The position numbers were made by a program, and so were the translations under genes. 64,000 nucleotides of DNA, taken from positions 145,383 through 209,382 of the forward strand of contig NW_025064888.1 in assembly GCF_019112545.1 (NCBI RefSeq). The letters run 5' to 3'. The notes under the pieces were generated by a model, which saw only the letters and a list, made by a program, of their open reading frames with translations, was not told the origin of the DNA and searched no databases. Positions within the stretch are counted from its first letter, which is position 1. Every line of letters begins with the position of its first letter. Below are positions 48,211 to 60,224 of this stretch, one piece after another. This DNA is from Guyanagaster necrorhizus. Lineage: Eukaryota > Basidiomycota > Agaricomycetes > Agaricales > Physalacriaceae.

Positions 48211-48261
48211 GTTATTTCCTTTGTCTTTTGTGGGAGTATCAGGGTACAACTGATTAATTTG

Positions 48262-50517
48262 TCAGAAAGAACCGTTCGATTTGACGGAAAGACCTACCTT
48301 TCCGGGGTTGAAAAGCCCTAGAGGATCGATGGCCCGCTTGATGGTCTTCATTAGTTCTACTGTCCCTTCTCCAAGTTCTTCTATGAGGTAGTCCTTCTTG
48401 CCAATCCCAACGCCATGTTCTCCAGTACCTTCGTTCATCAGGCCAGGATGCTTAATAGAGGATAACGAATTGCGCAACTTACATGTTCCATCGAGCGCAA
48501 TAGCTCTCTTAACCATCCGACTGACCGCTTGCTTTGTCTTAGCCTGCTCTTCCTCATTATTGAAGAGGATCAAAGCATGGAAATTTCCGTCCCCAACGTG
48601 CCCGACTATAGTAGTGACAAGTCCAAGGTTCTTGAGGTCTTCCTTAGTTTGATATACGAGGTCCGGCAATTTCGACACGGGTACACTATTGAAAGACGTC
48701 AGCCGAAGAGCTTAAAGACACGTCACAACAGGCTTACCATACGTCCGTTGCCCATCCCTTAGCCCCTGGAACCAATGATAGACCGGCAAAGTGTGCGTTT
48801 TTCCTATCATCCCAAAGGTCCGCCGCCTCCTTCCCATTTTTTGCAAACTCAAAACCCGTCCCGCCATGTTTTTCCGCAAGCTTCTTGACCACCTTAGCGC
48901 TATCCATGATGGACTGTTGCGTATGCCCCTGCAACTTGATGAAAAGTCCGTCCTTCTCCGGCCACTTACGTCTGGACTGGCCATAGATATTTGTGGCCCG
49001 CATGAACTCTGCATCTACCAATTCTATGCATTCTAGAGAGAAGCATTAGACATTTTCCTGCTGCGAACTTTCGTGAAATGTTACGTATTCCAACCCCCTG
49101 GTTTATGATTTCTCTGACGGCTTCTGTTGCTTTTCTTACGTCAGGAAACTGAACTACAGCGACACTGGTTGGCAGAACAGGGGCCAGTCGGATTGTGACT
49201 GGAATAGAAAATCAACATTATTTAGATCGGAAAAAGGAAGATGCTCAGTGTTCAGAACTAACCTTCGGTGACGATGCCTAATGTCCCTTCGGCACCAATG
49301 AATAACTTTGTAGTATCAAACCCAGCAGAAGACTTCCTAGATCGTCTTCTCGTCTTTATGACCTCTCCGGAAGGCAACACGACGGTCTATTCCTGCTTAG
49401 TAAACTTTATTTCGCAAGGGTTATTCAACTTACGGCATTAAGAAACCATTCTCCCTTGCTCGTGCCGTATCGAACAGCGTTCGCTGTAACGTAGAAGAGA
49501 ACAATGAGTAGCATTTTCAGAGAGAGGGACGGCCACGTACTTCCGGAGCATCCTGTGCTAAGCATTCCTCCAATTGTTGCACCAGGAGCAGGGTCGATCT
49601 AGGTTCAATACCTCTCAAGATTTCGATTACTAGTAAAACAAATCTTCAGGTACCGGAAAAAAGAGAGGAATTCCTGAACATAACTCTCAGTCTACTTTCA
49701 GTCTCGTTTTTGAACTGACCTACCCTTTCTTGCTAAATCGTCGTTGATTTCGACCCAGCCGATGCCAGGTTGGCAAACAATGTCAGAATCCGCCTCTATA
49801 AACAATCGTTAATCAAGCTGAAATCACAGCATTCAGCAATAACCATGAATTTCTATGATCCTCTTCATGCCGGAAAGATCAATGCATATCCCACCGGAAG
49901 AATGCTGCATAACCTTCATCAGAAACGACCACAGGGGTCTGATGATATGATAAATACACCGCGAGTATGGCCCTCTAAGTTTGTGGCGCCTGAATAAGGT
50001 GTAATTGGCATTCGGTACTTTGTCGCAATTTTGACTATCTTGACGACATCTTCTGTTGAATCAGGATAAACAACAACGCTATGAAGACAATCTAGTGGCA
50101 CACGGTAAAAGTCAGAAAAGCATGCCTTCAAGTTAAGCCAAAATTAAACACACCCGGTAGATAATCATATTCCGACCGCCCATGTATCCGCAAATCCTCC
50201 GGATCGGTCGAAACGACATCGTCACGGCCGGCAAAGGTAAGCTGAAGCTCTAAGATGGCTTGTTCATAATCCTTGGGGGAGCCGTACTTGGGAGTAGTCG
50301 GAATGGCTTCAGCATTATTCCAGCTCGATACAAAATAGCCTAGAGCTCCGCTGGCTAGAGATGCCACCAGGAGACTGTATGCAGAGCGGAATTTGGGAGT
50401 TTCCCGAGGCTGAGCGTTGTTCGTAGTAAAGCGACGTCGTGGAACATAATACGTGAAGAGCAAAGTTGCTGAAGGTCTAGCCAAAAGTAAAGGCCTAGTT
50501 GTAGGACGAACAAGCAT
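48262..50517 (-). CDS. DLD1: D-lactate dehydrogenase (cytochrome), mitochondrial
   Basis: This flavoenzyme oxidises D-lactate to pyruvate and passes electrons to cytochrome c. The N-terminus is a presequence rich in Arg and lacking acids ([20 protein letters not shown], ending near RRRFTTN). A hydrophobic segment follows ([15 protein letters not shown]), as in yeast Dld1. The FAD-binding domain shows [29 protein letters not shown] and [17 protein letters not shown]. The C-terminal FAD-oxidase domain shows [37 protein letters not shown] and LFNPGKVG. About ten exons, most traced only partly. It is head-to-head with the PCID2 gene, 241 bp between start codons. Confidence 0.92.
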
Positions 50518-50758
50518 TCTTGAATTGGGGGGTCAGAGCAAAGGATAGTGCGATTAAGTACTACCAACCCTTGCAATCAGGACGCGGGTGCAACGGCCGC
50601 ATCTGCACACGGTCACAAGGAATTTCAGAGCGGGGCCCGGCTACCTCGAGCCAGTAGATGTGAATGCCGCGGAAAGAAACAAGAAGAAAACAATCAAGTG
50701 GCAGGCGCGTTCTCCGCGTGGTCAAACCAAGGTTACTTCCGTACCACATCAGTCTAGC
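50518..50758. promoter_or_regulatory. Probable shared promoter of DLD1 and PCID2
   Basis: 241 bp between divergent start codons. I see no TATA box or clear regulatory motif. Confidence 0.45.
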
Positions 50759-52454
50759 ATGCCAGTCGATTTTCCGACCTATCTGACGCAGCTGAACGAC
50801 GCCCTCGTTGCTGAAAATGGGCCCAATCTTGCCTACCTTCTCCGGCCGACGAGTCCCCATGGAAAAGACCTCGTCAAGCAGTTCAGGAATCCTACAGTGC
50901 GCCGGGGTCGTACCAGGACCTTAACATCCAATTCACGAAAATCTTCAGCGTGCAGCATTTGGCCATTATCAAGGAAGCATACAGAGCCCATGGGATGATA
51001 TTGCGATCCAATATGTGATGGTCTGTTCGCATGTAGCTAGGCGAAGACCAATGGAGGCATTCAAGGAACATACACAACTTGTCTCGTGAGCATAGATCTA
51101 TCTTCTTTACTGCACCATGCTCATTGCTGCTCAGTTTATTCTTCCGTTTCTTCACCGAAAATCGAGGTTGGACACTACCGGCTCTGTTTTCTATTTTGCG
51201 GGACTTACGGGATTTGGCATTCGATGTAAGCGACTCTTTTCGTGTTCTCTGGCACCACTCATGGTCTTTATTCAGGCCGACTTCTTTGCAAAATATAACA
51301 GCCTGAAGAGCGAGTCGATGGAGGAAGCTGCGAGAGTCATTGCAAAGGCCTTTGGAAACTGCATGACTGACAGGTGTGCTGCCTTCGTTGCTTTTTTTGA
51401 ATGTCAAAGCCTGATATACTAGGACGTCATCACTCGATGAATCTCGCAAATGGGGCGTATACTACGTCGTTGGTCTCATACTCAAGTGTTACTTTCGGGC
51501 AAGTCGCTTTGTTCTCCTTCAAAGTTTCTCTCCTCCACGATCGTCAGTGGTTTTGATTTTAGGTTAAACGAATATCTCTGTCAAAGAGTATTTTGCGGGC
51601 CCTCGAAGCCAACTCTGACATTCCCCCACTACATATGTATCCCCGGTCGCATCAAGTACGATCTTCCCCCTTCGATCTACCGTCTTGGTTAATGTCTTGC
51701 AAGGTCACTTATCGATATTACATTGGAATGCTGAGTTTTTTGAACGAAGAGTATGCAAAGGTAGGCGTTCGTAGTGACGTATCCGGTCGGCATCTCAGAG
51801 ATCATTCTGCAGTCCGAGGAAGAACTGACTCTTGCTTTCTACCAATGCCACACTGGAGCCAAAAGTAACCAAGAGTGCGACGCCCTTCTCTTTCTCTCGT
51901 CTCTCAACTTGACTGTTTACAGGCGCATCCTGACCTATCTCCTTCCTCTGCGGATTCTGAAAGGTTATCTTCCGTCACAAGAACTAATGGATCGATTCCC
52001 TACACTCAAGGAGCTCTATCATCCATTTATAATTGCTATCCGAACCGGTGATATATCCAGCTACGATAGGGCACTCGACCACAACGAAAAGACACTCTTG
52101 GACCTGAATCTTTGGATAACACTCGAAAAGGCTAGAGAATTATGTTTGCGGGGCTTATTCAGAAGAGCGTAAGTTGGCTTAATTGCCTTCCGGAAGCTGT
52201 TTTCGATCTATGTATATTCCAGATGGGTAGCTTCTCAAAAAGGATCACGACTCCCTATATCCATGTTCCACTCCTCACTCAAGATCTCAGGTATTGACGT
52301 TGATGAGGACGAGGCAGAGTGCCTAGTTGCAAATATGATCTACAAAGGTTTCATGAAAGGGTACATCAGCCACGAAAAACGAATGGTCGTACTCTCTAAT
52401 ACCAACGCGTTTCCGAAGTTGGCGGAAAGATCCAATCCGTATGGATCGATATAG
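50759..52454 (+). CDS. TREX-2 PCI-domain subunit (PCID2/Thp1)
   Basis: PCID2/Thp1 works with the Sac3/GANP scaffold in TREX-2 to couple transcription with mRNA export. The start is MPVDFPTYLTQLNDALVAEN. After the first intron a frame reads YQDLNIQFTKIFSVQHLAII. The PCI domain is near the C-terminus: TYRYYIGMLSFLNEEYAKAE, LTLAFYQCHTGAKSNQERIL, TYLLPLRILKGYLPSQELMD, then VDEDEAECLVANMIYKGFMK and GYISHEKRMVVLSNTNAFPK. These closely match the end of human PCID2. Around nine exons; the second and third borders (near 50900-51010) are the least certain. Confidence 0.88.
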
Positions 52455-55400
52455 GTGTCATCCCTGACCGTACATCTTTAATGAATATCTATTTCCAGGA
52501 ACACGACACATTGCATGGTTCGCGATATTCAACTGTCTTCCATCTGGAAGAAGGCTGACCTCAAAGAAGATTCTAAGCACCATAGCGTTCCCTCGTAATG
52601 TTTCATTGGAGTAAGCAAGGAAACGACGGTTCGGCGGTTGCTACCGCGGGGACCTGTACGGTCCACTGCCCCGATGGCCGCAAGCTCATTTTAATAGCGC
52701 TTATGACAAAGTTCTCCAACACATTGCATCGGAGTATGTGCGCAATTTGACGTCAAAAAGACACGCGCCGAAGGCTTCTTGTTTCTCGTCGTTGGCTATA
52801 GAGCTTGATGATTGGTGGAACTTTTATAGGTCATAGGACTTGGACTCTGAGCACCCTTCGTAGAAGTGGTTTTCCATATTGCCAAGGTAAAGGGTCAATA
52901 CATCTCTCTCGGTCTGTAATTTGTTGTAGCACAACGCCGACCAATCGACGGTTCGATATCAAGCTAGGGTTGTAATTTTCCAGATGGTGATTCCGGCTGC
53001 ACAAATGTGTACGAGCCATAAATTGGAACCGAGTAAGTTCGTAGTATCCACATGCCGGTGTGATTCTACTGAAGGCCTCTCAGTAGTATCTTCCCGCCGT
53101 CAACACTACGACATGGGACCGTTCAGTGGGCCATCCAAGTCATCCGAATGGACTTTCATCAAGACGCCGGGCTTCCGATCGTTGTGCAACTCCCTTTCTT
53201 GAGACAGCAGAGCCACAATTGAAGTGCCCGTGAAGTACTGGTAGACTTGGTCAACATCACAGCATGCCTCGTAAAATCCTAAATTTAGGAGGACGTAAGC
53301 ATTTACACACATGTTAAGGTTGGGGCGTCTGCGTTACAAGGTTAGATTGAATCCCGATAAGTTCGATCGATCTCTAGCTAAAGTATATCGCTGAACGTTA
53401 TCAGGCTTTCGGAACGGTCTTCTCTCACAGATTAGCCCAAAAACGGTGACGAAGTACATGGGTCTCTGCTTAGAGACCTGCCTTTGGCTCGGCTCGGCTC
53501 GCTAGAGTGGTCGCAAGGGCGTGACCTTTAAGAATTTCTACAGACACTTGTAATTGATTGGATGGGGGGGTAGCCGGTGCTTTCTCTAACATTCACGTCC
53601 GATACTTCGGTCAATTCCGGGTGTGTCTTCTCCCGTCCATCTGGTCAGATTGTCGCACACTTCTATCTGAGATATTTTCCTTATTTTACTGCGATGTGAC
53701 CACGGCACATCTATGCGGTTATAACTGCGCTTATAGTGAATTACTTGGTACAGAATGGCCCTTGCCACGGTTCATCCTGATATCTTGCCTAGCGACTAGG
53801 AACTAGCGGCGGACAACATGACGGGTTTACGTGGAGAATCGAAGCGAACTCGATGACCTCCTGGCATTGCAAAATATGATCCCGGGACCACACAATTCTT
53901 GACCAAAACTCAGGATACACTTCCTGGGCGAGTGACACACCTTCTTTGAATGATCGCAGCGGACGATTGACCGGATCCTGCAGCCTATAAAGTAGAGGTT
54001 GCCTTGGAGCTGGACTGATACTTCCCTTCGTCTCTCCAGATATGTGCCTTTATCGACAGTGAGTTTCGCCGTCCTGGGTCGGTGGACCAACACTTACACC
54101 TGCTCGCTTATCCTAGGGTTAGAAACGTCTACACGCGGTCAGTACTATTCCGTCTTACTCCCCATTGTGGGGCACTAACTCATTTGTAGCTGTGGCCACG
54201 GCGTAACTTTGGTACGAAGTTCCCAGCTTCCCGTATGGCTTATATAAGGCTGACTCTTGAACGATCATCGAGCCTGACGAAGAGGTAAGATAATCACTAT
54301 GCTACGCAGGATGTCTGGTAAAATATCGTCTAGATTAAATGCGACCTCGTCCAGTGCAAATTCAGTACGACGCACCCGAAGACTTGCAAGCCTCCTTCAT
54401 GCCGCCGAACTTGTTGGCAATAGTCAGCTCTTTTCCGTCTGTAGACTGTTCAGAGACTGATTCCCCACCAGCCGTCAATTTCCGCAACAATACTGTAGGA
54501 TTTCGTTTCGTTGCCCGACGACTTTCATTGACATTACCGTTGCAGCCCCCAACATCAACGCTTTGTGCCCTCAGTGTAGTAGTAGCGGCAGAACATGACG
54601 AAGCAGCAGATGGGTATTATACGTAAACATTATTGTCGACTTATTGCGTGGTAGAATATCCTTCAGACAAGATCCTGTTTTGTACACGTACTTGCGCTGT
54701 GCCGGGGCGTACAAACTTGTTGTCGACCAGAAAGTGGGTAAACGGTGGGCGCTCGATCTCCATGATCAAACTATTTGACACGGACACGCCGCTTCGGTCG
54801 TCTCGCCACCTAGATCAACTTATATTGGTCGAAATCCGTAACTGATAAATTGAAACCATCGTATTTGTGCAACCCGTTCATAAAGGACCAAATCAAGCGC
54901 AGATGTTACTAAGATTACGTCTGTCATAAACAAAAGGTTGATAACGCGACCTCCGGGAGCGCTCAGACCATATAGGCCTCCACTACGCACCAGTCTCGAC
55001 CGCCGCGTTGTTGCAAAACATATCGAATGAATATTCAAATGATGGGTTCAGTCAGATATAGTAAACGCAATGTTAGGCATATAGCTTAGTTGTATGTACA
55101 GAGACACGGACCTCTCGGAGCTATGAACGTGCCAATGTATCATCGGGAACTCGGCTTGCTACAGCCTGAGGATAATTTGAATCATATGAGCTGGTTCCAG
55201 AATTAAACTTTGCCAATCCGCCGCAGGTTACCCTTGCTTAATACTTACACCATCTAAAGGGGAGCGTTTTGAGTAGCAGTAGTGGTGCCGCGGCGCGGCT
55301 TATCTTTGCTTAGTTCCGAGTCCCGACACTACCTCCACACCAGGGAGCCAGAGGGGAAATTCGGGTTCTGTCGATCCTGCCTTCAGAGTACCTTGACATG

Positions 55401-55534
55401 CTCCAACTTCAAGATTCTTTTCATCTTGTGCTCGGTTGCAATGGAGCAGATGAATAAGCCGAGCCAACGCGGGCCGACGAATGCAGGTAATCACTTAATA
55501 TATCTATAGATACTTATCGACAACAACTCTTAAT
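52455..55534. other. Gene-poor interval
   Basis: About 3 kb without a gene I can support. The longest frame of interest (95 codons, 54339-54626 plus) resembles nothing known to me. CpG content looks normal, so it is not a RIP-like relic. A short tandem GGCTC repeat occurs near 53490-53505. Confidence 0.5.
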
Positions 55535-55636
55535 GGCTCAATGGTCTAGTAGTATGATTCGCGCTTCGGGGGTTATCCCAGTGATTATGTAGTCATTAAT
55601 TGTGCGAGGTCCCGGGTTCAACTCCCGGTTGAGCCC
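55535..55636 (+). tRNA. tRNA-Pro (CGG) with a 30-nt intron
   Basis: The acceptor stem GGCTCAA pairs with TTGAGCC at the 3' end. The D-arm is TGGTCTAGTAGTATGATT; the T-arm is CCGGG-TTCAACT-CCCGG. The anticodon stem CGCGC (55560-55564) pairs with GTGCG (55602-55606), with one G-T pair. The anticodon CGG is at 55567-55569. After G37 an intron of 30 nt (55571-55600) interrupts the loop at the usual place. A run of T begins at 55637, a Pol III terminator. Confidence 0.92.
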
Positions 55637-55661
55637 TTTTTGGTTGTTGTAGCCAATGTAA
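55637..55661 (+). terminator. Pol III terminator after tRNA-Pro
   Basis: Five T residues start directly after the last tRNA base, with CCC before them. This is the normal RNA polymerase III stop. Confidence 0.7.
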
Positions 55662-56578
55662 TGTCACGCCCGAAACCTCAAGGGAGGTAAGTTACCACTT
55701 TTACACCCGACCCCTTGGGGAGTGTTTTGATATGGTGATTTATCGTTACTTACCTATCATGTGTAGAATGATAGGCCTACGAAAATCCCTGGCGAGGGGA
55801 GGTAACTTACCAGTAAGTCAGTATAATTACCCTAAGCCGATGTTCTGTTTTTTAAAAAGCTGTCTTGCAGACCGACCTTTCGTCGATGTAGTGGCATCGT
55901 AATGATCGATGATCGAGCCGATCATTTGAAAAGCTTAAGTTACCGGATGGTTGCCGCTACCGCTGCTTAGTGCAATATAGTCTCGTACGATCTGTATGAA
56001 AATAAGTCAGTCAATGGATGTAGAAGTGAAATACTAGCACTCATTGCCAACACAAGGTCGCCTGTGCTTTGGCATCCGAAAGATATGTGAAAGCATACTA
56101 TGATACCTTAGAAAGAATGCACATGTAGTGACAGAGATGTCCCAGGGGCAGAAGCATTGCGATCCCGGCCCAACCTATGCTGTGCCTCATCCTTCCAAGT
56201 ATGACGGATCTTGCCCATGGTGATCTCATCCAAAGTCCAATTTTTTCTGATTGAACATATAACAGGTGTTTCTGTTGGCTTTTTTGACTTCGCTTCATCG
56301 ACGAATCTAAAGTCTACGTTGGTCAGACAAAAGACAGCAAGTTGAGGGTAGGATGATCAGGAGGAATTATTACCCTTAAGCTTAAACTCTGCTTTTCATT
56401 GTCTTATCGGGCCTCTGTCTACCAAAAGACTTGCATACTGCCATGAACTGACACCAACACCTGGAGGCTGACTGGGGAGCTATGGAGCATCTGAGTATCG
56501 GCACAGCACTTATCTGCATTGAAGATGTGGGAGCCAATAAGATCTATGTCGAGATCCTTGTATATAAATTTGATTTCA
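55662..56578 (+). repeat. Possible LTR or LTR-derived remnant
   Basis: It starts TGTCACGCCC, a common beginning for LTRs in basidiomycete Ty3/gypsy elements, 26 bp after the tRNA gene. It would end TTTCA at 56578, immediately before a sequence complementary to the tRNA-Pro 3' end. Two near-palindromes, GGTAAGTTACC (55686-55696) and GGTAACTTACC (55801-55811), lie inside. No second copy is in the window, so the boundaries are a guess from the TG...CA ends alone. Confidence 0.3.
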
Positions 56579-56606
56579 GGGCTCAACGTTAGACGGGAGT
56601 TGAACC
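56579..56606 (-). repeat. tRNA-Pro 3'-end-like fragment (or primer-binding site)
   Basis: The plus strand reads GGGCTCAAC, then a 6-nt insert GTTAGA, then CGGGAGTTGAACC. Without the insert this is the exact reverse complement of the acceptor 3' side and T-arm of the tRNA-Pro at 55535, 9 plus 13 matching bases. It is either a degenerate inverted tRNA piece or a drifted retroelement primer-binding site. Confidence 0.55.
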
Positions 56607-56993
56607 ATGGGCACAGCCTATCAATTTCACCCTACTAAGTAGGAACCAAAGTTTTATATACATAAAGGTAATTTAGCGTAAAGATCTCATTCAACCACGC
56701 TCATCCAATGAAGGGTTGATGTGAATGCACATCGGTCCTCTAAGTCCAGGGTGCAGCGAAGCCGTAAACACGTGTAAGCTAATTTCCAACCTCTAGGATT
56801 CAACAGAAAGTTGTACTTGCTGGTTTAAGGGCCCATGGCGTCAAAGCGTTACTTTCTACAACACAATATATTATCGTACATATACATATAAACTACAGCC
56901 AGTGGAAATAACATTAGAGTTTGCAAGAAAGCGAAAAGGAAATAAAAATGTGAGGGGGGTATCCAAACTGAATCCGAAACAGTACTAGAAAGA
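56607..56993. other. Intergenic 3' flank of the Uds1 gene
   Basis: About 390 bp, AT-rich toward the right (ATATATTATCGTACATATACATATAAAC-like stretch split near 56865-56890). No gene or RNA is recognised. Confidence 0.5.
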
Positions 56994-59949
56994 TCACTTC
57001 TTCACCGCCCGAAGCTGCGCTCTCAGTTGACCATTCTCTGTTTGCATCGTATTCAATTCATCCAACAATGTGGCCTTTTGGTTCTGCTCCGACGAAACGA
57101 CAGCATCGAGCTGTTCCTGTGCGGCCTTTAATGCTGCACGGGACTCGGTAAGTTGGGCCTCCAGCTGTTTTTTGATGGCTTCCGGAGCAGATGCGGCTTC
57201 TTCAGCCAAGGTCAGCGCTCTAGCGCTTAACGTGTTGTTGGCCTCGGTAAGTTGCCGGCATGTTTCAGCCTGCTCAGCCGCCTGCATTTCAATCTCAAGC
57301 TTCTGTGCCGTGATGATATCCACGCTGTCTTGCAATCGTTGCATTTCATCCTCCCTATATGATAAATGATGAGTTATGGCATGACATGTTCGAGACAACC
57401 GGAGGCACTCACAACCCAGCATATCTGGCTGCCATGCTCATATTCCTGTCCTCTAGCATCCGCACCTGCTTTTGATACGTCTCCAAAGCAGAACTGCCCT
57501 CCTGCGCCAACTTTTGAGCGCGATCGGCGTTCTTCTTCAATAGATCATGCGCCTGGGCGAACCGAAGTAGACGTTCAATAAGCGACCTATCATCTGCCAC
57601 CAGCGCTTGTACCCGGGAAGCAAAAGCCTCCACTGTGAATGCTCCTGGGTTAGGCGACGAACTTGGGCCTGACCGTAGATCATAGAGGGCCTTGAGGGAC
57701 CGCACATCCAGATCTGAGAGAGATTTGGCAGAGTTGTTGTGACCTAGACCGTTAGGACTGGAAGGAGCTGATGCCGTTGGTGATCCAGTCCGGAATTGTC
57801 TTTGAATGTTGAATTTGGCGGCGCGCGCTTCGGGGGAGGGAAGCATAGCCCAGAGAGGTTGGAGGATGGCGACAATCTTGGCGGCATCTCCCACAAATTC
57901 GGAGGGAAAGGTGGCGGTCGGTATAACTGGGGAGCGAACTGTACCATTGGTCGACTCCAATTGCTCCTAGAAAGGCGTCAAAAACACAACCACTTGGATG
58001 GACGAGGAGTGCATACCTTCATTTTCTGAGCAACTATACGAGCCTCCTTCCTGGCATCTTCTCGCTCACGTCGAGCTTCCTCGAGATCGTGAAGAAGAGC
58101 TTCGTGCTTGGACACTTCTTCATCAACCTTCTTCCTTGTTTCCTCCAACTCCTTTTCTAAGTCTGGATTAGAGCCTACTCTTTCAAGATAAAGATCCACC
58201 GAAGATAGGAGAGCCCTCAAAGACAACTCGCGAGAGAATAACGGCACAGAATGTTTGTGAACGAGCGCTTGGATCAGAGCTTGCCCTTCTTCAAGGCTGT
58301 CGGTCGCCTTTTGCAATAGAGAAACATCTTCCTCCCGTACTCTGTCCATCTCGTCCTGTAGTCTCGCCAGATCCTCCAACTTCTCGTCCTCTAAGCGTGC
58401 ACGCTCATTATCCCAAGCTAATCGATCCTGCTCCCAGTCTACTTGTAGTTGCCGCAACTCGGCGTCCTTCTCCTCCAACTGTCGCTGTGATGCCTCTTGT
58501 GCTTGTACCAATGTCGACTCGGTTCCTGCAGCCTGAGCCTTGGATGACTCAAGTGCCTTCAATTCATCCTGCAAAGCAGCCAGCCGCAGGTCCTGCTCTT
58601 CCCGCTCGCGTTCCCAATCCCTCTTCTCCTCCAACAGATCCTGAAACTCGTTTTCCAGAGACTCGATCTTGGGCATTTCCTGCTCTAGGGCGGCAATGGT
58701 GTCCTGGGCGTTCTGTAGCTCTATATCCATCATCGTCTCGACTTGCTCTTTCTCAAATTTTAAATGAGACAGCTCTCTCGCCATATCTGCCTGTTTCTGT
58801 CCTGCGGCTTTCAGCGAATCGGTCGCAGCCTTGAGTTTCTCTTCGAGGGAGAAGATTTCTCGGGCGGCAGAATCCGGAGAACGTTGGCGCGTCGGCACGA
58901 TAGCATCTGCATGACCTGCAAAAAAGTGGGCGCCATCAAACTTGGTGAAAGAAGAGTCGGTGATAGATGTCGCTGTTGGACTGAGTGAGAGGCTTCTATT
59001 CGGGGTCTCGTAGCCGGAATCGCGGTGATTGTGAGGAACGCTGTGACCGTTTGCAGACGACGGTGACATCTTTTTCTCCATGCTGCAAACAGAATAGCTT
59101 AGAACTCCCGCACGATGTTCCAGTAGGCGCTTATGTATCTCATTTGCTCGCTCCGAGACCCGCCATAATTCCTTCTGTGCAATATCAACGCGGCGATTAG
59201 CGGACTCAAGCTGTTCCTCGGTTTGCTTGGACATTTTCTTGTTCGATTGATTGACCTTGGACAAAGATACTGCAGCGTCCCGGATTTTTGTTTCTAGCGT
59301 GAGCTTCTTCTCCATGGCGCCAAGTCGAGACATGAGGATTTGGTGTTCCTGTACGTTGTTACACGAATGTTCATAAGTGCATAGCATAACGGCGCACCTT
59401 CTTCAGTTCGTCGACTTCTTCAAAACCAAGGATCTCAAATTCTCGGCTGTCCACGACAGCGTCACTGGCCAACAAACTGAGCAACAGTTCGTCACGATTG
59501 TTGAGTCGACTGGATGATCGCTTGTGTTCTGAGTCTACGGATGACGGTTTCACGGACTTTCGGGTAACAATCCGAGAGGGAGCTGTTCGCGAGGGTGAGG
59601 GCGCAGCGATCGGAGGATTAGGTGACTGTCCGTTGGAAATAATGGCGAACGAGCTAGTAGACATATTTGATGAACGATACGATGACTTTGGCGCAATATC
59701 ATCGTCCGTCATGAAAGGCGGCGGTTTCTGCCTGTCCTTTCTAAGAAAGAGACCCGCCGTCGTCATCTTTGGGCTTCCGAAGGGTGAGGTAACTCCGTTT
59801 GTTGAGGTCGGAGACTGCGGCGGCCACGTCGGACCAGATGTGAGTGAAGGTAGGCCATTGGCATCGATTGGTGGTGGTGGTGGTGGTGGTAGCGGTGGCT
59901 CCTGGACCGTGGTGGTCGCCGCACCGAGAAAGCGTCTGACGCCGTTCAT
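56994..59949 (-). CDS. Uds1-domain (up-regulated during septation) coiled-coil protein
   Basis: The product belongs to the fungal Uds1 family; the fission yeast founder is induced at septation. The N-terminus is low complexity with a proline run (coded by a GGT/ACC repeat near 59868-59893) and many Ser/Thr. The Uds1 region begins NRDELLLSLLASDAVVDSRE and EFEILGFEEVDELKKEHQIL, then LGAMEKKLTLETKIRDAAVS. After that come very long coiled coils (EEKRDWEREREEQDLRLAAL, VREEDVSLLQKATDSLEEGQ), a central globular stretch (GDAAKIVAILQPLWAMLPSP) and a final coiled coil ending RAQLRAVKK. Four exons with small introns, roughly 940 residues. Its exact role is unknown; a cytoskeletal or septum-linked scaffold is inferred. 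Confidence 0.85.
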
Positions 59950-60224
59950 ACCGACGGGAACCAGGAGTTTGTACTAGTTCTGAACAGCGTTGTTGTGCCT
60001 GACTTGCAGCGGAAGCGGTTGGCAAACAATTCCACGTGGAAGTATGTACTTCCGGCGAGGTCTGGATCGCAGCCTTGGCACAACTCTAGAGCCAGATATT
60101 CCAATTTGGACCCTTCCGGACCCTATATCATCATCATCATCTTCAACGCTGTCAGAGGCGCCGCCTATGACCATCATACTGAGCGAACGGATTATCTTTC
60201 AATAACAGGGAAGCAGTCTTTATC

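Noticed and set aside
54339..54626. 95-codon frame in the 52.5-55.5 kb gap
   Set aside because: No family resemblance and no supporting exon structure; could arise by chance.
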